NCBI GenBank assembly: GCA_015501055.1 | Contig: JADNYV010000166.1 | Location: forward strand, 1 to 64,000 | Length of the DNA: 64,000 nucleotides | Reading direction: 5' to 3' | Origin: Mucidula mucida | Lineage: Eukaryota; Basidiomycota; Agaricomycetes; Agaricales; Physalacriaceae | Shown here: piece after piece, positions 24,576 to 36,601 of the stretch | Layout: every line of letters starts with the position of its first letter | Position numbering within the stretch: the stretch's first letter is position 1 | Program-made: the position numbers and the translations under genes | The notes under the pieces: generated by a model | What the model was told of the DNA's origin: nothing | Seen by the model: only the letters and a program-made list of their open reading frames with translations | Database searches by the model: none

Positions 24576-27238
24576 ATGCCGACTTTACCCCAGCATCAAA
24601 CCGCGCCCGGGAGACTACTTTCGACGCCGCGCAAAGCGACCAGGATGTCCCAACCAGGAGCTGCCACGCTCAACCTCGGCGAGCAACGTTTACATTTGAA
24701 GGAGTCTAGTGGTGGGAACACTGTTGAGGTTCCCGCTGAAACCTTCCTTGCCCACTATGCCAATCTCCTTCACTCTCAGCGAGACACCGATGACCTGGTC
24801 TCTCACATTGAAACAGGGCTGAAGGCAACGCCTGAGGATCAAAAGCCTCAGACCTTGAGCCGGAATGGCTGGACCGCAACAAACTTCATAGGTCCTAACG
24901 AAGATACAGTTTTCAAGGGACTGGCGGGCGTTGCAGAGGAGATCTACACCCATTGCCAGACATGGAACGAGACGAAGCAGCATCCCAAGCTCCAGCAGCG
25001 CACGACTCGTCTCATTTGTCAACCGAATCATACCACGGCTTCTGAGGTTCGTGGAGGATCTATGAAGACAGATGCGCGTTTCATCCTCAATGAAATCGGC
25101 GACGATGTGCATGTGCCGACCTCGGCAGCTGTCGCTCCTGCTGAGTTCAAGACTCGCATGAACCCTAAGAATCAGATAGATGTATGTCTTTGGGCTTTAC
25201 TGTGTTGACTCGTTTTGACCTGCGTTTTAGAACGAAAGCAAGGTTCTTGGAGCCGTCGGTCACATACTCTACAATGATCCCTGTCGACGCTTTGTGATTG
25301 CCTTCACCATTGAGGATCGTATGATGCGCTTCTGGTACTTTTCGAGATCGCACATCGCTGTAACTGCTCAATTCGATTATCACGCGGTGAGTTGATTTAC
25401 GCGCGTCTCTTTTTCGCTCTCTTACGCTTTGTCTCAGAATCCCAGGCTCTTCATTCGCTTTGTCATCTACATGACTTTCGCCTCCCTCGAAGACCTTGGA
25501 TACGACCCCACCGTTCAGCGCATTCACGTTAGCGAAGAGGACATTCAATATCGCTTCACCGTAGGCGACAAGGTCTATCAGACCATTCGGATTATCCATG
25601 AACTGAATCTGGACATTGTCACTCGTGCTACGCGGGTATGGGAAGTCATAGAGCTCGATTCTGAAGACATGCCCATCGGTGAAAGCCAGGTTTTGAAGGA
25701 CGTTTGGCTTTACTTTGACGCAACACCGGAGTCGGACATCTACAACGAGATCTTCGCGGCCCTTCGGCAATTGGATGCAGATGGCAGCGTCTCGGAAAGC
25801 GAGCGTCCTCCTCCATTGCAGCAAGGTTCCTCTTTGGAGGAGGATGCGAAACGTTATTTCATGAACATCATTTCCGACTCCGTTGTCACGGTCAATGGAC
25901 GGGCCGATGAGGCGCGGGAACCCCCAACAGGGTATACCGAGTTCTTCTATACAGAACTTGATGAGGAACAAGTCGCCATGGATGCTGTCATTGTCGCCGC
26001 TCAGAGAGGAGATGTCGATGGTTGTACGCCTAAACCAAAGACCAACAAAGCATACGTATACCCGCACAAGGCCAGGATACATCGACAAGTCATCTTTTTG
26101 GAAGTGTGCGAAACGCTTTACAAGGTTTTCTCGTACTCCAAATTCGCCTTGGGATTGGCTCAACTTGTCCACGGTACTTCTTCAACATTTCACTTTTTCC
26201 TATGGAGCTGACATTCTTTTCAGGACTAGCATACTTGCGGTTGGCAGGATTCGTTCATCGTGACATTAGCCCCGGAAATTGCCTAATTTACGAAGGGCAA
26301 ATGAAGATCTCTGACCTCGAGTATGCCCGCAAGTACATCAGTCAAGGGAAAAATATCACTCCACTGACGGTATGTCAAGTTCTCCTTAAAGTGAAGAATC
26401 ACTGCTGACAGGTTGGTAGGGTACTCCGGGCTTCATGGCTGTGGAGTATCAGCGCGGACAGTATATGTTCCAGGTGGGGGGCGGCCGCAAAGCCAATTTG
26501 GACTTATATTCCCGGAAGACTCCTTCGACAATCCGTTTCCAATTCAATTTCCTCCATGACCTTGAGTCCGTCATTTGGATTTATATTTGGTTGTTGTTGG
26601 AGACGGTCCCAGGATACCTTACGAAAATCGAGGAAGACGCCCAACGCGACAATATCCTTCGCCTTCGCCACAAACTCTTTGATGGCTCCCTAGAGGGTTC
26701 CGGCGACCGTTTTGGCTTCATTCAAAGTCTCACGCAAGACGAGACTATACGCTTTGATGAAGCCTGGGATACCCTATCGCCGCTGTATGGGGACGATTCC
26801 GCTCTGCTCATCGGTCTCAATAGCTTTCTACATCTTGCCAACTGCTATGCAGAAGTCGAGAGTCTGCCGCGTCAAAGCGTCCTTCCAGGCTCCATGAATT
26901 GGGCCCCAACATGCTTCGTGCACAGGTATTATGCGCAGTTGCACGCGCTCTTTATGCATGTTCACGAGCAAATGAAGACGACGATCTACAGAGCGCGCCC
27001 TTTCCGATACATCGCGAACGAAGTAACGGATGCTGTGCGACCCCAGAAACACCGCGTTAATGGCCACACGCAGGACGTACCGAACAAAAGGCATCGGTCA
27101 CTCGCCGCCGATGACGCGTATGTGCCGGTGCGGGAGCAAGAGGAAGAGGAAGACCTTGACACACCGTCTTCTCCAACGGCGAATATTCAACAACGCCCGA
27201 AGAGGAACCTGCCGCTAAGGAAGAAAGGCGGTCATTAG
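24576..27238 (+). CDS. FunK1-type protein kinase-like protein B2 (820 aa, 5 exons)
   Basis: This is the tandem copy of A2, to which it looks identical. Exons: 24576-25181, 25231-25386, 25438-26173, 26224-26369, 26420-27238. HRDISPGN, KISDLEYAR and GTPGFMAVEYQ are intact, and the frame is continuous to the TAG at 27,236-27,238. Confidence 0.85.
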
Positions 27239-27622
27239 CTTTCCCACACAGTATTCTCTTATATACTCAACTACTTTCTACATATGAAATCATGTTCTCT
27301 TTCTTTTCCAACTCCCTGTACACATAGAAATGTACGTATGCATGCAGTGTAGTCGACGAGCCGGGCTAGGCTGCCAGTGGCCGACGCGACGCTGAATATA
27401 TCAGGCCATGTGACTTGACCGCTTTGTTCTCTTCTCAGTTTTCCTCCCTTTGTTCAAGACTCGCAAACTCTTGCTCCTTGCCCAAACTAGATATGTGTTC
27501 TCGTTTCGCAGCGTTCACCCCTCATATTTCACAGCGAGGTCTATAACTTGGTAGCACAGAAATCACGCCAAACGCAGACGGTTAGTGGCTACTGGTGAAT
27601 GATTCCTGAGACTGACTATAAT
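27239..27622. other. 3' flank of FunK1 B2, no gene
   Basis: Copy of 16,591-16,974. The last nine bases (27,614-27,622, GACTATAAT) are the left target-site duplication of element copy C. Confidence 0.5.
27614..27622. repeat. 9-bp target-site duplication GACTATAAT (partner at 30174-30182)
   Basis: GACTATAAT precedes TAGTCTG at 27,623 and is repeated right after AGACTA at 30,174-30,182. The related FunK1 fragment at 12,047 has one GACTATAAC at the equivalent place. Confidence 0.85.
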
Positions 27623-30173
27623 TAGTCTGATTTCAAACACCGGTCCCTTGCCGGGCCTCAAATTTTTAGTCCCGTGCATATCATGTGATGTAGTTACCCA
27701 GGGTTTGAAAATAAATTAGCGCGACGGCCTCCATCTCAGATCGCCTCTCATGGCTGCTTCTAACGCGTCAACATCGACATTTCGATTTAATTCTCTCGAG
27801 GGAAGAAGGATATGTCGGGAATTGGCCCGTCCATATCTGAATTACGATCCTCACGACTATTCACTTGACGTCGGTGTCAAAATCATCGATGGCATCGATT
27901 GCTTGGTCCGAGCAGCTTGCGGCTCCGGCAAGACTGGTATCATGGCTCTCCTAGCTATAGTTCTCAAGAAGCTCGGAGATGACCCGACAATATATCCCTC
28001 CAAAACTATCCATCCACTGGTCGAAGACCCGGTTATCCTAGTGATCTGCCCCACCAACGCACTTGAGCAGGATCTAGTATGTATACATGGCCTTCAAGTA
28101 AGAAGTTCTCTCTGATACCTTCCTCCAGGAGAAGAAGCTCTGTATGTTCGGCATCCAGGCAGTGGCCGTGAACGCTGTTCTCACTGAGAAAGTGCGCACG
28201 GATCCTAGTGCTGATGGAGATATCTGGGACCTCGCGAAGGAAGCCACTGTTGTCCTTCTGTCACCAGAAATGTTGGAAGGAGATAAATCTCGCAACTGTT
28301 TTGATGATCCATCCTTTCGGTCCCGTTTGTCCTTGCTTGTCGTTGATGAAGCACATCTGGTGTATGTATGGTCGAAGCTCTTCCGAAAGGCATATGGACG
28401 GATTGGTTATACACGAGCTCGTCTTGACAGTCGAGTTAGACTGCTCCTTCTTAGTGCAACACTTCGAGCAGGCGCCCCGTACAACGCAGTCATGAAATCA
28501 TTCTCATTGACGAAAGGATCATTCTTCGACCTTCACCGTTCCAATCTCAGACCAGAGATCCGCGTGACAACATCCATTATTCATTCACCTTTGAAAACCT
28601 CTCTCTCCTTCCCCGAACTTCGTTGGATTGTTGGGCTTCCCGGTATTTCTATCATCTTCACTCGCGATCGTAATCTTGCCTTGCGTATTGCCCTCTATCT
28701 CAAACTGGTTTCACCCGCATATGCCAGTACTATCCGCAAATGTGATGCGACAAACGAGTCGGACTATGATGACGAGACATTCAAAAGAGTCTTTGAAGAC
28801 TGCAGTACATCGAGCACTGGCCTTGTTCTTGTTGCGACGACCATCCTCACTCTGGGAATCGACATTCCGAATATCCAGCGTGTTTGCATTATAGACCCTA
28901 TCGAACTTGACGATGAGGTTCAACAAAAAGGTCGTCTTCTGCGGAAGAAGGTTGCAGGAGCCATTGCCGAGGCATATGTTTATGTCTCGCCAACTACGAT
29001 GGTGCGCGCTGCGGAGATGGTTGCAGATGACAAGGCCGGTGTTCTTCGAAAGAAGGATAGCGAAACAAAGGAGGAGACGAAGGGCCTTAGCCTGAGTATG
29101 GCATATCGACTTGTTGCTCCGTGTCAAAGCATTGAACAGGACCGTCAATATGACAATCCTGTCCTCGACCCACCATGTTTTTGCGAGTCGTGTTCGACGT
29201 TCATTGTGCCAGATGAACCTCCTCCGTGTCTATGCAGCGGGTGTCAGCCTGGTAAATGCGACAGGGATTGGATTATCGAACATCGTACCAGAATTGGACA
29301 AGCTGGGAAGAAAGCAGCTGAACAGGCCATCACGAAAATCCCGTACCTTCAAGGCATCTTGGCTGTTTCCTTGGTCCCGCGTCGCGGTATCGTGGAAAAG
29401 CCTATGCGCGATTACCTGATAGAACGTCTTCATATCCTCCGGATAACGATGTTTGATCATCCTGCCGAGCTGTATACGCGTGGCGGGTTCTATACACCGG
29501 AGGACCTCATTCCGGATGCTGTTATCGTCATCATCCTCGACAATTTCTTTGCTTTAACTACGGCTCATGTTCTCCACGAGTACACAAAAGCATACCAGCT
29601 TATGTGGGATTGGGTCGACTGCATATTCACAGACATACGCGACAGTATTCCGCATCTGCTTAGCATCCATATGGAGACAGCTCAAGCGGAGAAGGTCAAG
29701 AGGCAGGCTGCCTCAGATAAAGCTAAGGAGAAACGGCGCGACGAGCGGGCACTGAAAACAGGAATTAGAAAGCATCTGCCGATACCGGATAAGCCAGATG
29801 GGTTTCGGGGACAGCGATGGCGTTGGACCTTTCCAAACGGGTGAGAGCATAGCTGATGAATTAAGATAACATACTAATGATATAACATTAGAAAACAAAC
29901 AACAGTAACTCTGAAATTGTGAGAAGTCTAGTAGTATGTGGACGATTTTGGGACTCGCCCGAGTCCATAAATATGAGGAGATGTACGGAAACAAGCAGCT
30001 AACGCTGTAAAACCGCGAGCGGAAAATCATCACGTGTTGCTTCCCCAAAAGGCGATTGGTCCCAAAAAGGCGATTGAATTGCAAATTCCGAGGCCCCGTA
30101 AGCACGCCGCGTTTGGAAGCAGACTCTATATACGCTTGTTCTCAAGCGTTTTGAGTCTGCCTAGGGGAGACTA
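27623..30173 (+). mobile_element. helicase-bearing element, copy C, complete and with its own 9-bp TSD (2,551 bp)
   Basis: Same termini and 3' hairpin (30,119-30,160) as copies A and B. The insertion is at the 5' edge of a FunK1 fragment: removing the element and one GACTATAAT restores the sequence that runs into ACAACAAGGGCGCGG. Its helicase gene is the only uninterrupted one. Confidence 0.85.
27750..29844 (+). CDS. RecQ-like DEAH-box helicase, intact copy C (680 aa)
   Basis: Exons: 27750-28076 and 28129-29844 (intron of 52 nt, in frame). Domain order: motif I CGSGKTG (about residue 55), PTNALEQDL, DEAH, LLSATL, a second RecA-like lobe with SIIFTRDRNLALR and VLVATTILTLGID, and motif VI QQKGRLLRK with the arginine finger. 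A Cys-rich segment follows (CFCESC, CLCSGCQPGKC), possibly a zinc-binding region in the place of RecQ-Ct, and a coiled basic C-terminus. An ATP-dependent DNA unwinding role is expected from the family. It is the only long gene in the mobile unit, so it may serve the element or be captured cargo. One D to N change (FNSLEG) differs from copies A and B. ATG context and length agree in all three copies. Confidence 0.85.
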
Positions 30174-30182
30174 GACTATAAT

Positions 30183-31365
30183 ACAACAAGGGCGCGGCGA
30201 ATCGCATCGTTCACGACGTCGGGAAATCGTTATATGACATTCGAGACTACACCGACTTCACATTTGCGTTGACTCAGTTGGTTCAAGGTAAAATCTCAGC
30301 TCGATAGCTTTTCCTTCATGCTGAAGCTGGTCTTTCTTTTCAGGTCTTGAACGCGTGCATTTGGCTGGATTCGTTCATCGCGCTATCAGCCCAGGAAATT
30401 GTCTCATTCACCAGGGCCAAACGAAGATTTCTAACCTTGAATATGCCCGCCAGTATGCTGGCCCGGCCCATTGCGCTGCTCCCCTTATCGTATGTGTTCC
30501 AGTCACAAATGCCAAATCCTTCGACTCATCAAAGTATTAGGACACCCCGGGCTTTATGGCAGTGGAGTATCAGATGGAGCAACATCTTTTTGAATCACCC
30601 CCCGTGCGGCGCATACACCCCGGAATCTCACCGCCTCCTCAGTCTGCTCCATGGTTCAGGTTCAACTTTCTCCATGACCTGGAGTCCGTCATTTGGATTT
30701 ACCTTTGGTTCTTACTGGAAACTCTCCCGGAGTCATTCACCCCGTCCGAGATTGACCAGCATCGTATCCCTATCTTAATCCTCCGTCATAGGCTGTTCAA
30801 CTGCTCCCTCAAGGCCTCTTCTGAGCGTATGAACTTCGTCCAGAACTGCGCGACGTCCGTATGGTGTGGATATAATGATGTTACTAGCGTTCTTACGGCG
30901 GTATTTGGGGCCGACTCCAAGATAATCAAAGCCTTGCAATCCTTTGAATGCTTGGCTGGCTGCTACGAAGACGTGGAATTGTCGAAGCCGCTTCTCACAG
31001 AATCGCCACACACGAGGCACTGGGACCGTAAAGTGTTCCTGCACGAGTACTATCAGTACGTTCACCTTTACTTCATGAACGCGCACGATCACATCACCGA
31101 CACGACTGAGAAAGCGCTGCCGATCAGGTATACTGACCAGGAACGGCAGCACCGAGCTCAGCAGGCTGCAGGCGCCTCGAAGACTGGTTCAAACAAAAGG
31201 CCTCGGACTGGTACGGGCCGGGACAGTGAGGCGTATGTGCCGCCTGTTCGGGAAGATGAAGACGATGATGATGATGAGGAGGAGGGGGAGGAGAGGGCAG
31301 CATCGCCGACGGAAGAGAGCCAAGATCGGAAGACAAAGAGGAAGAGAGCCGTTCGGAAGAAGTAG
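30183..31365 (+). pseudogene. 5'-truncated FunK1 with altered catalytic residues
   Basis: It lacks the N-terminal 450 or so residues. The kept exons are about 30183-30287, 30344-30489 and 30541-31365, in frame and properly bordered. Three conserved motifs are changed: HRD is HRA (FVHRAISPGN), SDLEY is SNLEY and GTPGF is DTPGF. So both the catalytic-base Asp and the metal-binding Asp are lost. The C-lobe and the acidic/basic tail (VREDEDDDDDEEEG, KTKRKRAVRKK) are intact. It could only be a pseudokinase fragment, more likely a pseudogene cut by the helicase element. Confidence 0.8.
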
Positions 31366-31765
31366 ATTTTCTTGAAAAGTGGTCGCTTATATACTAGATT
31401 TCTCCCAAACGTTCCCTTGTATTCATGGTATATATGTTCACGTATGGCATGTCTGTTTCATGATTGCGTGATGCTCATCGCCTCAAGCTTTCGGACCATG
31501 CCACTGGCGTCTGGAAAGTTCTCGTATTCCAAACCATTTGGCGTGTTCTGGCTGCTGAAGGAGATACAGAGAGCCGACACGACGTTGTTTGATTTAGATT
31601 TATTTATTGTCTTGAATCGACAGCTCAAACTAAAGCTTCGTATCTGTCCTCTCCACTCTCATCAACAGTCCTCAGGCTTACACTTAACTAATCCACTCCT
31701 TCATCGTGATGACCATTTTTTATGATAGTATTCTTGGCACGGACTCAGCATCACGGCATGTATAC
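31366..31765 (+). other. FunK1 3' flank joined to GMC 3'-flank module
   Basis: 31,372-31,700 matches 11,738-12,046, and 31,630-31,765 matches 5,095-5,235 (ends TTGGCACGGACTCAGCATCA). No gene. Confidence 0.65.
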
Positions 31766-31769
31766 ATTT

Positions 31770-31960
31770 GGAATTCTCTGGGAAGAAGAAGCCTCTATCT
31801 TTATGGAACGTTCGGGTACTAGTGGCTGTTCACCCTTCCTGAAGCCGAGCGGGCGGTATGAGGCGTACATTACTTACCGCCTGTCCGGGAAGAGGAGGAG
31901 CCATCGTTACCGTCAAGGTCAGAAGACAAAAAGGAAAAGACTCGACGGTCGGAAGTAGAT
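31770..31960 (+). pseudogene. FunK1 tail fragment
   Basis: GRYEAYITYRLSGKRRSH and GQKTKRKRLDGRK are shifted-frame remains of the FunK1 tail. The following 3' flank (ATTCCTTCCTATTACATGCT) is like 12,900 and 42,530. Confidence 0.55.
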
Positions 31961-32679
31961 TTCCTCGAATAGACATCTTTGCCCATATTCCTTCCTATTA
32001 CATGCTGTTGTACTCATTGTATCTGTGCACGTATTGAATTTCTCCTTGAGTGAGTGTCTTCTTGGCTCTGAGCTTGCGTCAGTATTAGATCCTCCGCTGC
32101 ATGGTAGTCACATCTCTCCTCAGGTGCCAATGTTTTCTAGTAAATCTATTTTCTCTATATACGTGTGTTTTCCAGCCTGCATTGCTTGACTTCGCTAAGC
32201 TTTGTTACCCTCATCCTCATCCTGCCAAACTGTCCGGTATCGTGATTCTTCTTCCTTAGACCCTCATTGTTACCAGTATGAAAGCCTCCCAAGTTGTCAA
32301 AATCGCTGGTGTGAACCAATCCCGTCAATGCTTGTCCCAGCGGTCTAGCGTCTCATTAAAGGTTCACCATGCCATTTTTTCTTGTCACTCCAGGCTGCCA
32401 AGGCAGCGTAGCTATAGAACTCTTTGATGTAAGCGTGATTTTTAGACTTCAGCATAGCTCCTGGTCATGGGCCGTCCTCTACTTACTAGTAGACGCTTGC
32501 TTCGACCCTCTTCCGGCGTACGCCACTGGCAAAGAAATACTATAACTCAAACCCCCTTCATACGTCCATTCCTAAATCGATTCTATACGCATAATTAAAC
32601 AAGCTCATACTCTTTCCCTACCACTTCCCACCCCCATAAATTAAAAAAAACTACTACAAACTACCCTTCCCCTCCCCTT
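31961..32679. other. no recognised gene; source of the block copied to 42.6-43.7 kb
   Basis: This is non-coding sequence downstream of VPS10 (which is on the minus strand). A short ORF at 32,279 (MKASQVVKIAGVN) has no recognised match. The stretch from about 32,040 onward is duplicated at about 42,575 onward in CpG-decayed form. Confidence 0.5.
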
Positions 32680-35600
32680 TCACTCCCGCTCATCCTCAAA
32701 CCTCAAAATCTGCGCATCCTCATCAATCGGTATATTCCTATACCCTCTCCTCGACCGGAACCCAGCCCCCACACGCGACACCGTCCACTCCCACGCAATA
32801 CCCGCAACGCCAATCACAAACCACGGCACCGACGCCAGCGTCTCCATGATCCCAGACCCCGAATCCATGTTGCCCCGGTACATCGGCCCTCCACCGTCTC
32901 CCGGTAACCGTATTTGCCTTGAGAAGTATCAGTGGGGAGTAGAACGTGACATAGCATACCCTCTCGCAAGCCCGCTCTTCTTGTAGTACCAGTACCCAAC
33001 CAGCGCGGCGATCATAAACGGAACCATGATGACGAACCACCAGAAGAACGCCCCGTGCGCTTTGAATCCCGGACAGTCGTGTCGCATCCCGCGGTCAGGC
33101 CGCTCGCCGCCCTCACAGCTCGAGTATGGGATCTTGCGATACGCGGTGCGCTCATACCAGTAACCTTCATCGTCGCAAGATCCCTCATCGTTCGATAATG
33201 GCGTCGTCCCAGGTGCAAGGACACACTCGTCCGCATCATTCTTCGCGTAATTAAACTCGCTGGGCATTCCCATGAGCGATGCAGGGCATAGAAACGAGGT
33301 TGACATACCACTCAAAGTCGACTTTGGCGCAAATACAATTCTTCTGAACACGGGTCGCAGCCTTGGGCTGGTTCCCAACCACACAGTTTGTGTTGCGCAC
33401 ACGCCGGTGATAAAGAGTCTACAAATGTATCAGCAATTGTACCATCGCAGAACGCCGCATCCCACCTGTCCACCAAAGAGACATTGCTCTGACCGCTCCT
33501 CGCTCGGACTCCACAGTTCAAAGTCATCGTTCCCAGGATCCTCAACACTAAGTTGACCTGCACAACATCAGCAACAAAAACTCCTCCAGTCATATGCGAC
33601 TCACACTTGGTGTGCGTCAACGCGCTGAAATCAATATGAACAGCCACACTCGTCTGCGTGCTCGGATACTGCGCCAGCAAAATGAACTTGCGACTTGTAT
33701 CGCTCGGCACAGTAACAATGCTGTTCACCCGCATCTTGTCCTTTGTGAACGTATACTCCCTCCAATTCAGCCCCTCGTCAGTCGAGAACAAGACATGGTC
33801 CGTCGGCTCCTCATCATTAGCCATAATCAGTATACTCCCAGAATCGCCAAACTCCCATAGATGCGCGTCCTTGTGCACTTCTTCCCAGGTAAACCCAGCG
33901 TCACGACTAAGGAACGTGTCGGATTGAGTATACGGCGCCAGCGAGGTGCCCACGTTCCCCACAGCCATCAGCAAACCGACGATAGAGGGACTGCTGTATG
34001 TCGCGCGAGGATCTAAGCGCTCGGTGTATCCGTGGATGTGCAATGCACAACTCTGTGGAAATGTCAGCATGCGCTATTGACAGTCGAGACCAACTGACAG
34101 TCGTATCACAATCGTATTTATTGCCTTGCGAGTCCTTCGTCGGAGGCACCAATCGCTTCCATGTACTCCCTATATGAAATCAGTCAGTCAACAGCTCACA
34201 GAATCGCATTCAAACAAACCATCGTTATGCGTAATCCTCGTCTGCAAAGCCTTCTGACCAGTAACCACCGCCTCGTCAGCGTTCGACACGACGTTAATGA
34301 GAGCAATCCCATCCAGCCCAATCATCTTCTCAAAATCGACGTAACCCCGGTGATCACGATTGACATTCTCGATAGAAATCCCAAAATATGTCCCATTGCT
34401 GTTAGACTTTAAGATCGTGCCCCAATATGGACTGGGTGCCTCCGACATGGTCATATGCAAAAAGAGAGAATTGGTCGACGACTCGAGAACAGTGTACGCC
34501 TATATTAGAGGTTAACAAAGTACATCAAGACGGAAGATAACGTACGTGAGTTTCTGGATGCATGCTCGGCGGGAACTGGCCAGTAGCAAAGTTGACGCCA
34601 TCGAGCGACACTTGCAGTTCCAAGGAATGCCGGACGGGGACGAGCTAGAAGAAAGTGTCAGTAAAAGCCGGCTCCTACAAACAAACACAGACCTCAGCAA
34701 CGACCAGGAACTCCGAGAACTTGGCAAAGCCCACGACCTGATCAAACAGCTTCTTCTTCTTCGTGTAATACGACGAACCCTCGACGAGCTCCAAGGAGTT
34801 CTCAGTCAGGAAGAACCGCTGATTGCCCTCCTTCTTGTGATAGCTCTCGCATAAGATCTCCGTAGGGTCTGCCTTCAACCGCGTGTCGCGCGCCCAAGCG
34901 CAATTGACGACATACTTATCAACGATAGTCCACTTGCGGCCATTGTCCCGAGACCAGTGCGCCTCAGCGTGACAATCACTCGTCATACCACCTTCGCAGT
35001 TGTTGTTTCCCGTCCAAATGAGTTTGTCCGAGTCAGGCTGGAAGCGGAGCACCTGCGCGCGGAAGGTGTTGGGCGGGTTTGGAGCGAAGAACTTATTCCA
35101 TGAACGCCCCGAATCGGTGGTGCTATAGAACGTCTTGGTACTTGTAATGAGATATGCGCGGTCGTCGCTGTATGGGTGGTGATAAAAAGCTAAAGAGTTC
35201 TCTTCGGGGAATAATTGGTTCCAGGTATACCCCTCATTACTTGATTGCCAGATGGTGTTATCATCCAGCCGTGCGAGAATGGTCTAGTCGAAGGAGTCAA
35301 CATACCGCACGACAGAATTGACTAGATACATACCGTGGACTTTTTGAAGTATGCGTGCTGTACGATATGACTAGGGAATTCAAACTAGAAGTACTGTTAG
35401 CATATAAGGTTAAGACAGAGAAGGCAACCCACGGTCTGATGAAGAACCTGCCCTTCCTCGGGTTGAGCTTGATGGACAGTTAATGATTAGCATTGTTGTA
35501 GCGTAAGAGCACAAACCTTGCGAGCACTTCTTATCAACAAGCGCGTCCTTGGTCCCACCAGTACACGTGTTACCAGGAATCTTCCTCCAACCACTTGATC

Positions 35601-36475
35601 CCTTGTAAGTTTGATCGGGACGGAGGCAGATCCCAGGCGGAAGACCTGACGGTACACACTGATTGCCGTCACGGACAAAGTTGAAGTCACTAGTAAATTA
35701 TAGACAATGCAAATATAAGAGATAGAAAGAAGCGTACCATTCGTAGTCCTCGTCAACGCAAGAGCAGTTATCTTCATGCTCGATCGGATCGGTGAATTTC
35801 TCTCCCACATAGCAGTCAGCGTTCGGCTTTCTACGCTTATACCATTGCTAACAGAAGATCAGAGACGGGAAATAAGAACAGTACATCCCACAAACCTTGT
35901 GTCCCATCAAACATTCGCGATTGCCAGCCCGGGCATACCACTCCTCAAAGTCGTTATTGCTACACTTTCTTGAGCGAGTCGCAGCGAAATCCAGATGCAC
36001 AACAACGAATGTTCCAACATCACCAGTCTGGTCCTTCCTCGCGACCTGTCCCACCAACAGGAACTTTTGACTCGTCGAGTCCGGCACAGTCGTAAGAGCG
36101 CGAGCGCGCATCTTGATCCCGAGATCATACTCCTTCCAAGTGTTTCCAAGATCCAGGGAGTAGACCACCTTGGATACGCCATCCTCATCATTAACCGCAA
36201 CGATGACACTGCCCGAATCGCCAAACTCGTATTTGTGGCCATCGTCACGGATCTTTCTCCATGTCACCCCGGCGTCGGTGCTGATGTAGGTGTCGCAATC
36301 TTCGTAGGGAAGGAGAACATCACCGATGGAGCCCACACCCATTGCGAGACCGGGTGCAGGTGAAGAAAATATGCGGCCAAAGTTGTGGGGTGTAGTGACT
36401 GAGTGAAGGTGTAGGGTACAGTCAGACGCGCCTCAGTCGGGTGCTTTGATTGGCTGCCAAGAGCTACCATCGTCC
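32680..36475 (-). CDS. VPS10: VPS10 sorting receptor (sortilin family), 5'-truncated
   Basis: Read on the minus strand, the first kept part is the end of Vps10 domain 1: [53 protein letters not shown], then [17 protein letters not shown] and a Cys-rich region. A second domain follows: [84 protein letters not shown]. After [20 protein letters not shown] (transmembrane) the cytosolic end is [20 protein letters not shown]. The gene has many small introns (for example 35,848-35,895 and 35,690-35,737) and frames look open. Fungal VPS10 normally has about 1,400-1,500 residues; about 400 N-terminal residues including the signal peptide are missing, cut where OMT-tail/FunK1-promoter DNA begins. VPS10 ferries vacuolar hydrolases from Golgi to endosome. 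Without its start this copy is probably not made. Confidence 0.85.
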
Positions 36476-36601
36476 ATGTTCAATGGTCAAGAACGGACAC
36501 TGCCAGAGTTCGAGCGATTGTTTGAGGAGAGCGGCTGTTGGCTGGAGAGCGTACACCAGTCTTTCATTGTCGCAGTTCCTTCAGATGTATCTATGAATTG
36601 A
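36476..36601 (+). pseudogene. O-methyltransferase 3' tail upstream of FunK1 D
   Basis: It reads CCATGTTCAATGGTCAAGAA, then ERTLPEFERLFEESGCWLES, with a deletion before HQSFIVAVPSDVSMN and a stop. It abuts the truncation point of VPS10. Confidence 0.7.

Larger units (their letters stand above)
16975..27622 (+). repeat. tandem duplication unit 2 (10,648 bp)
   Basis: This is the second copy of the 10.66 kb block, followed by a partial third unit consisting only of the helicase element (27,623-30,173). The unit boundary coincides with the 5' terminus of the helicase element at both junctions. Confidence 0.9.

Noticed and set aside
32270..32420. Small conserved block near 32.3 kb as a structural RNA
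   Set aside because: It is similar to 43.3 kb only because the whole VPS10 flank was duplicated; no box motifs or stable fold were recognised by eye.
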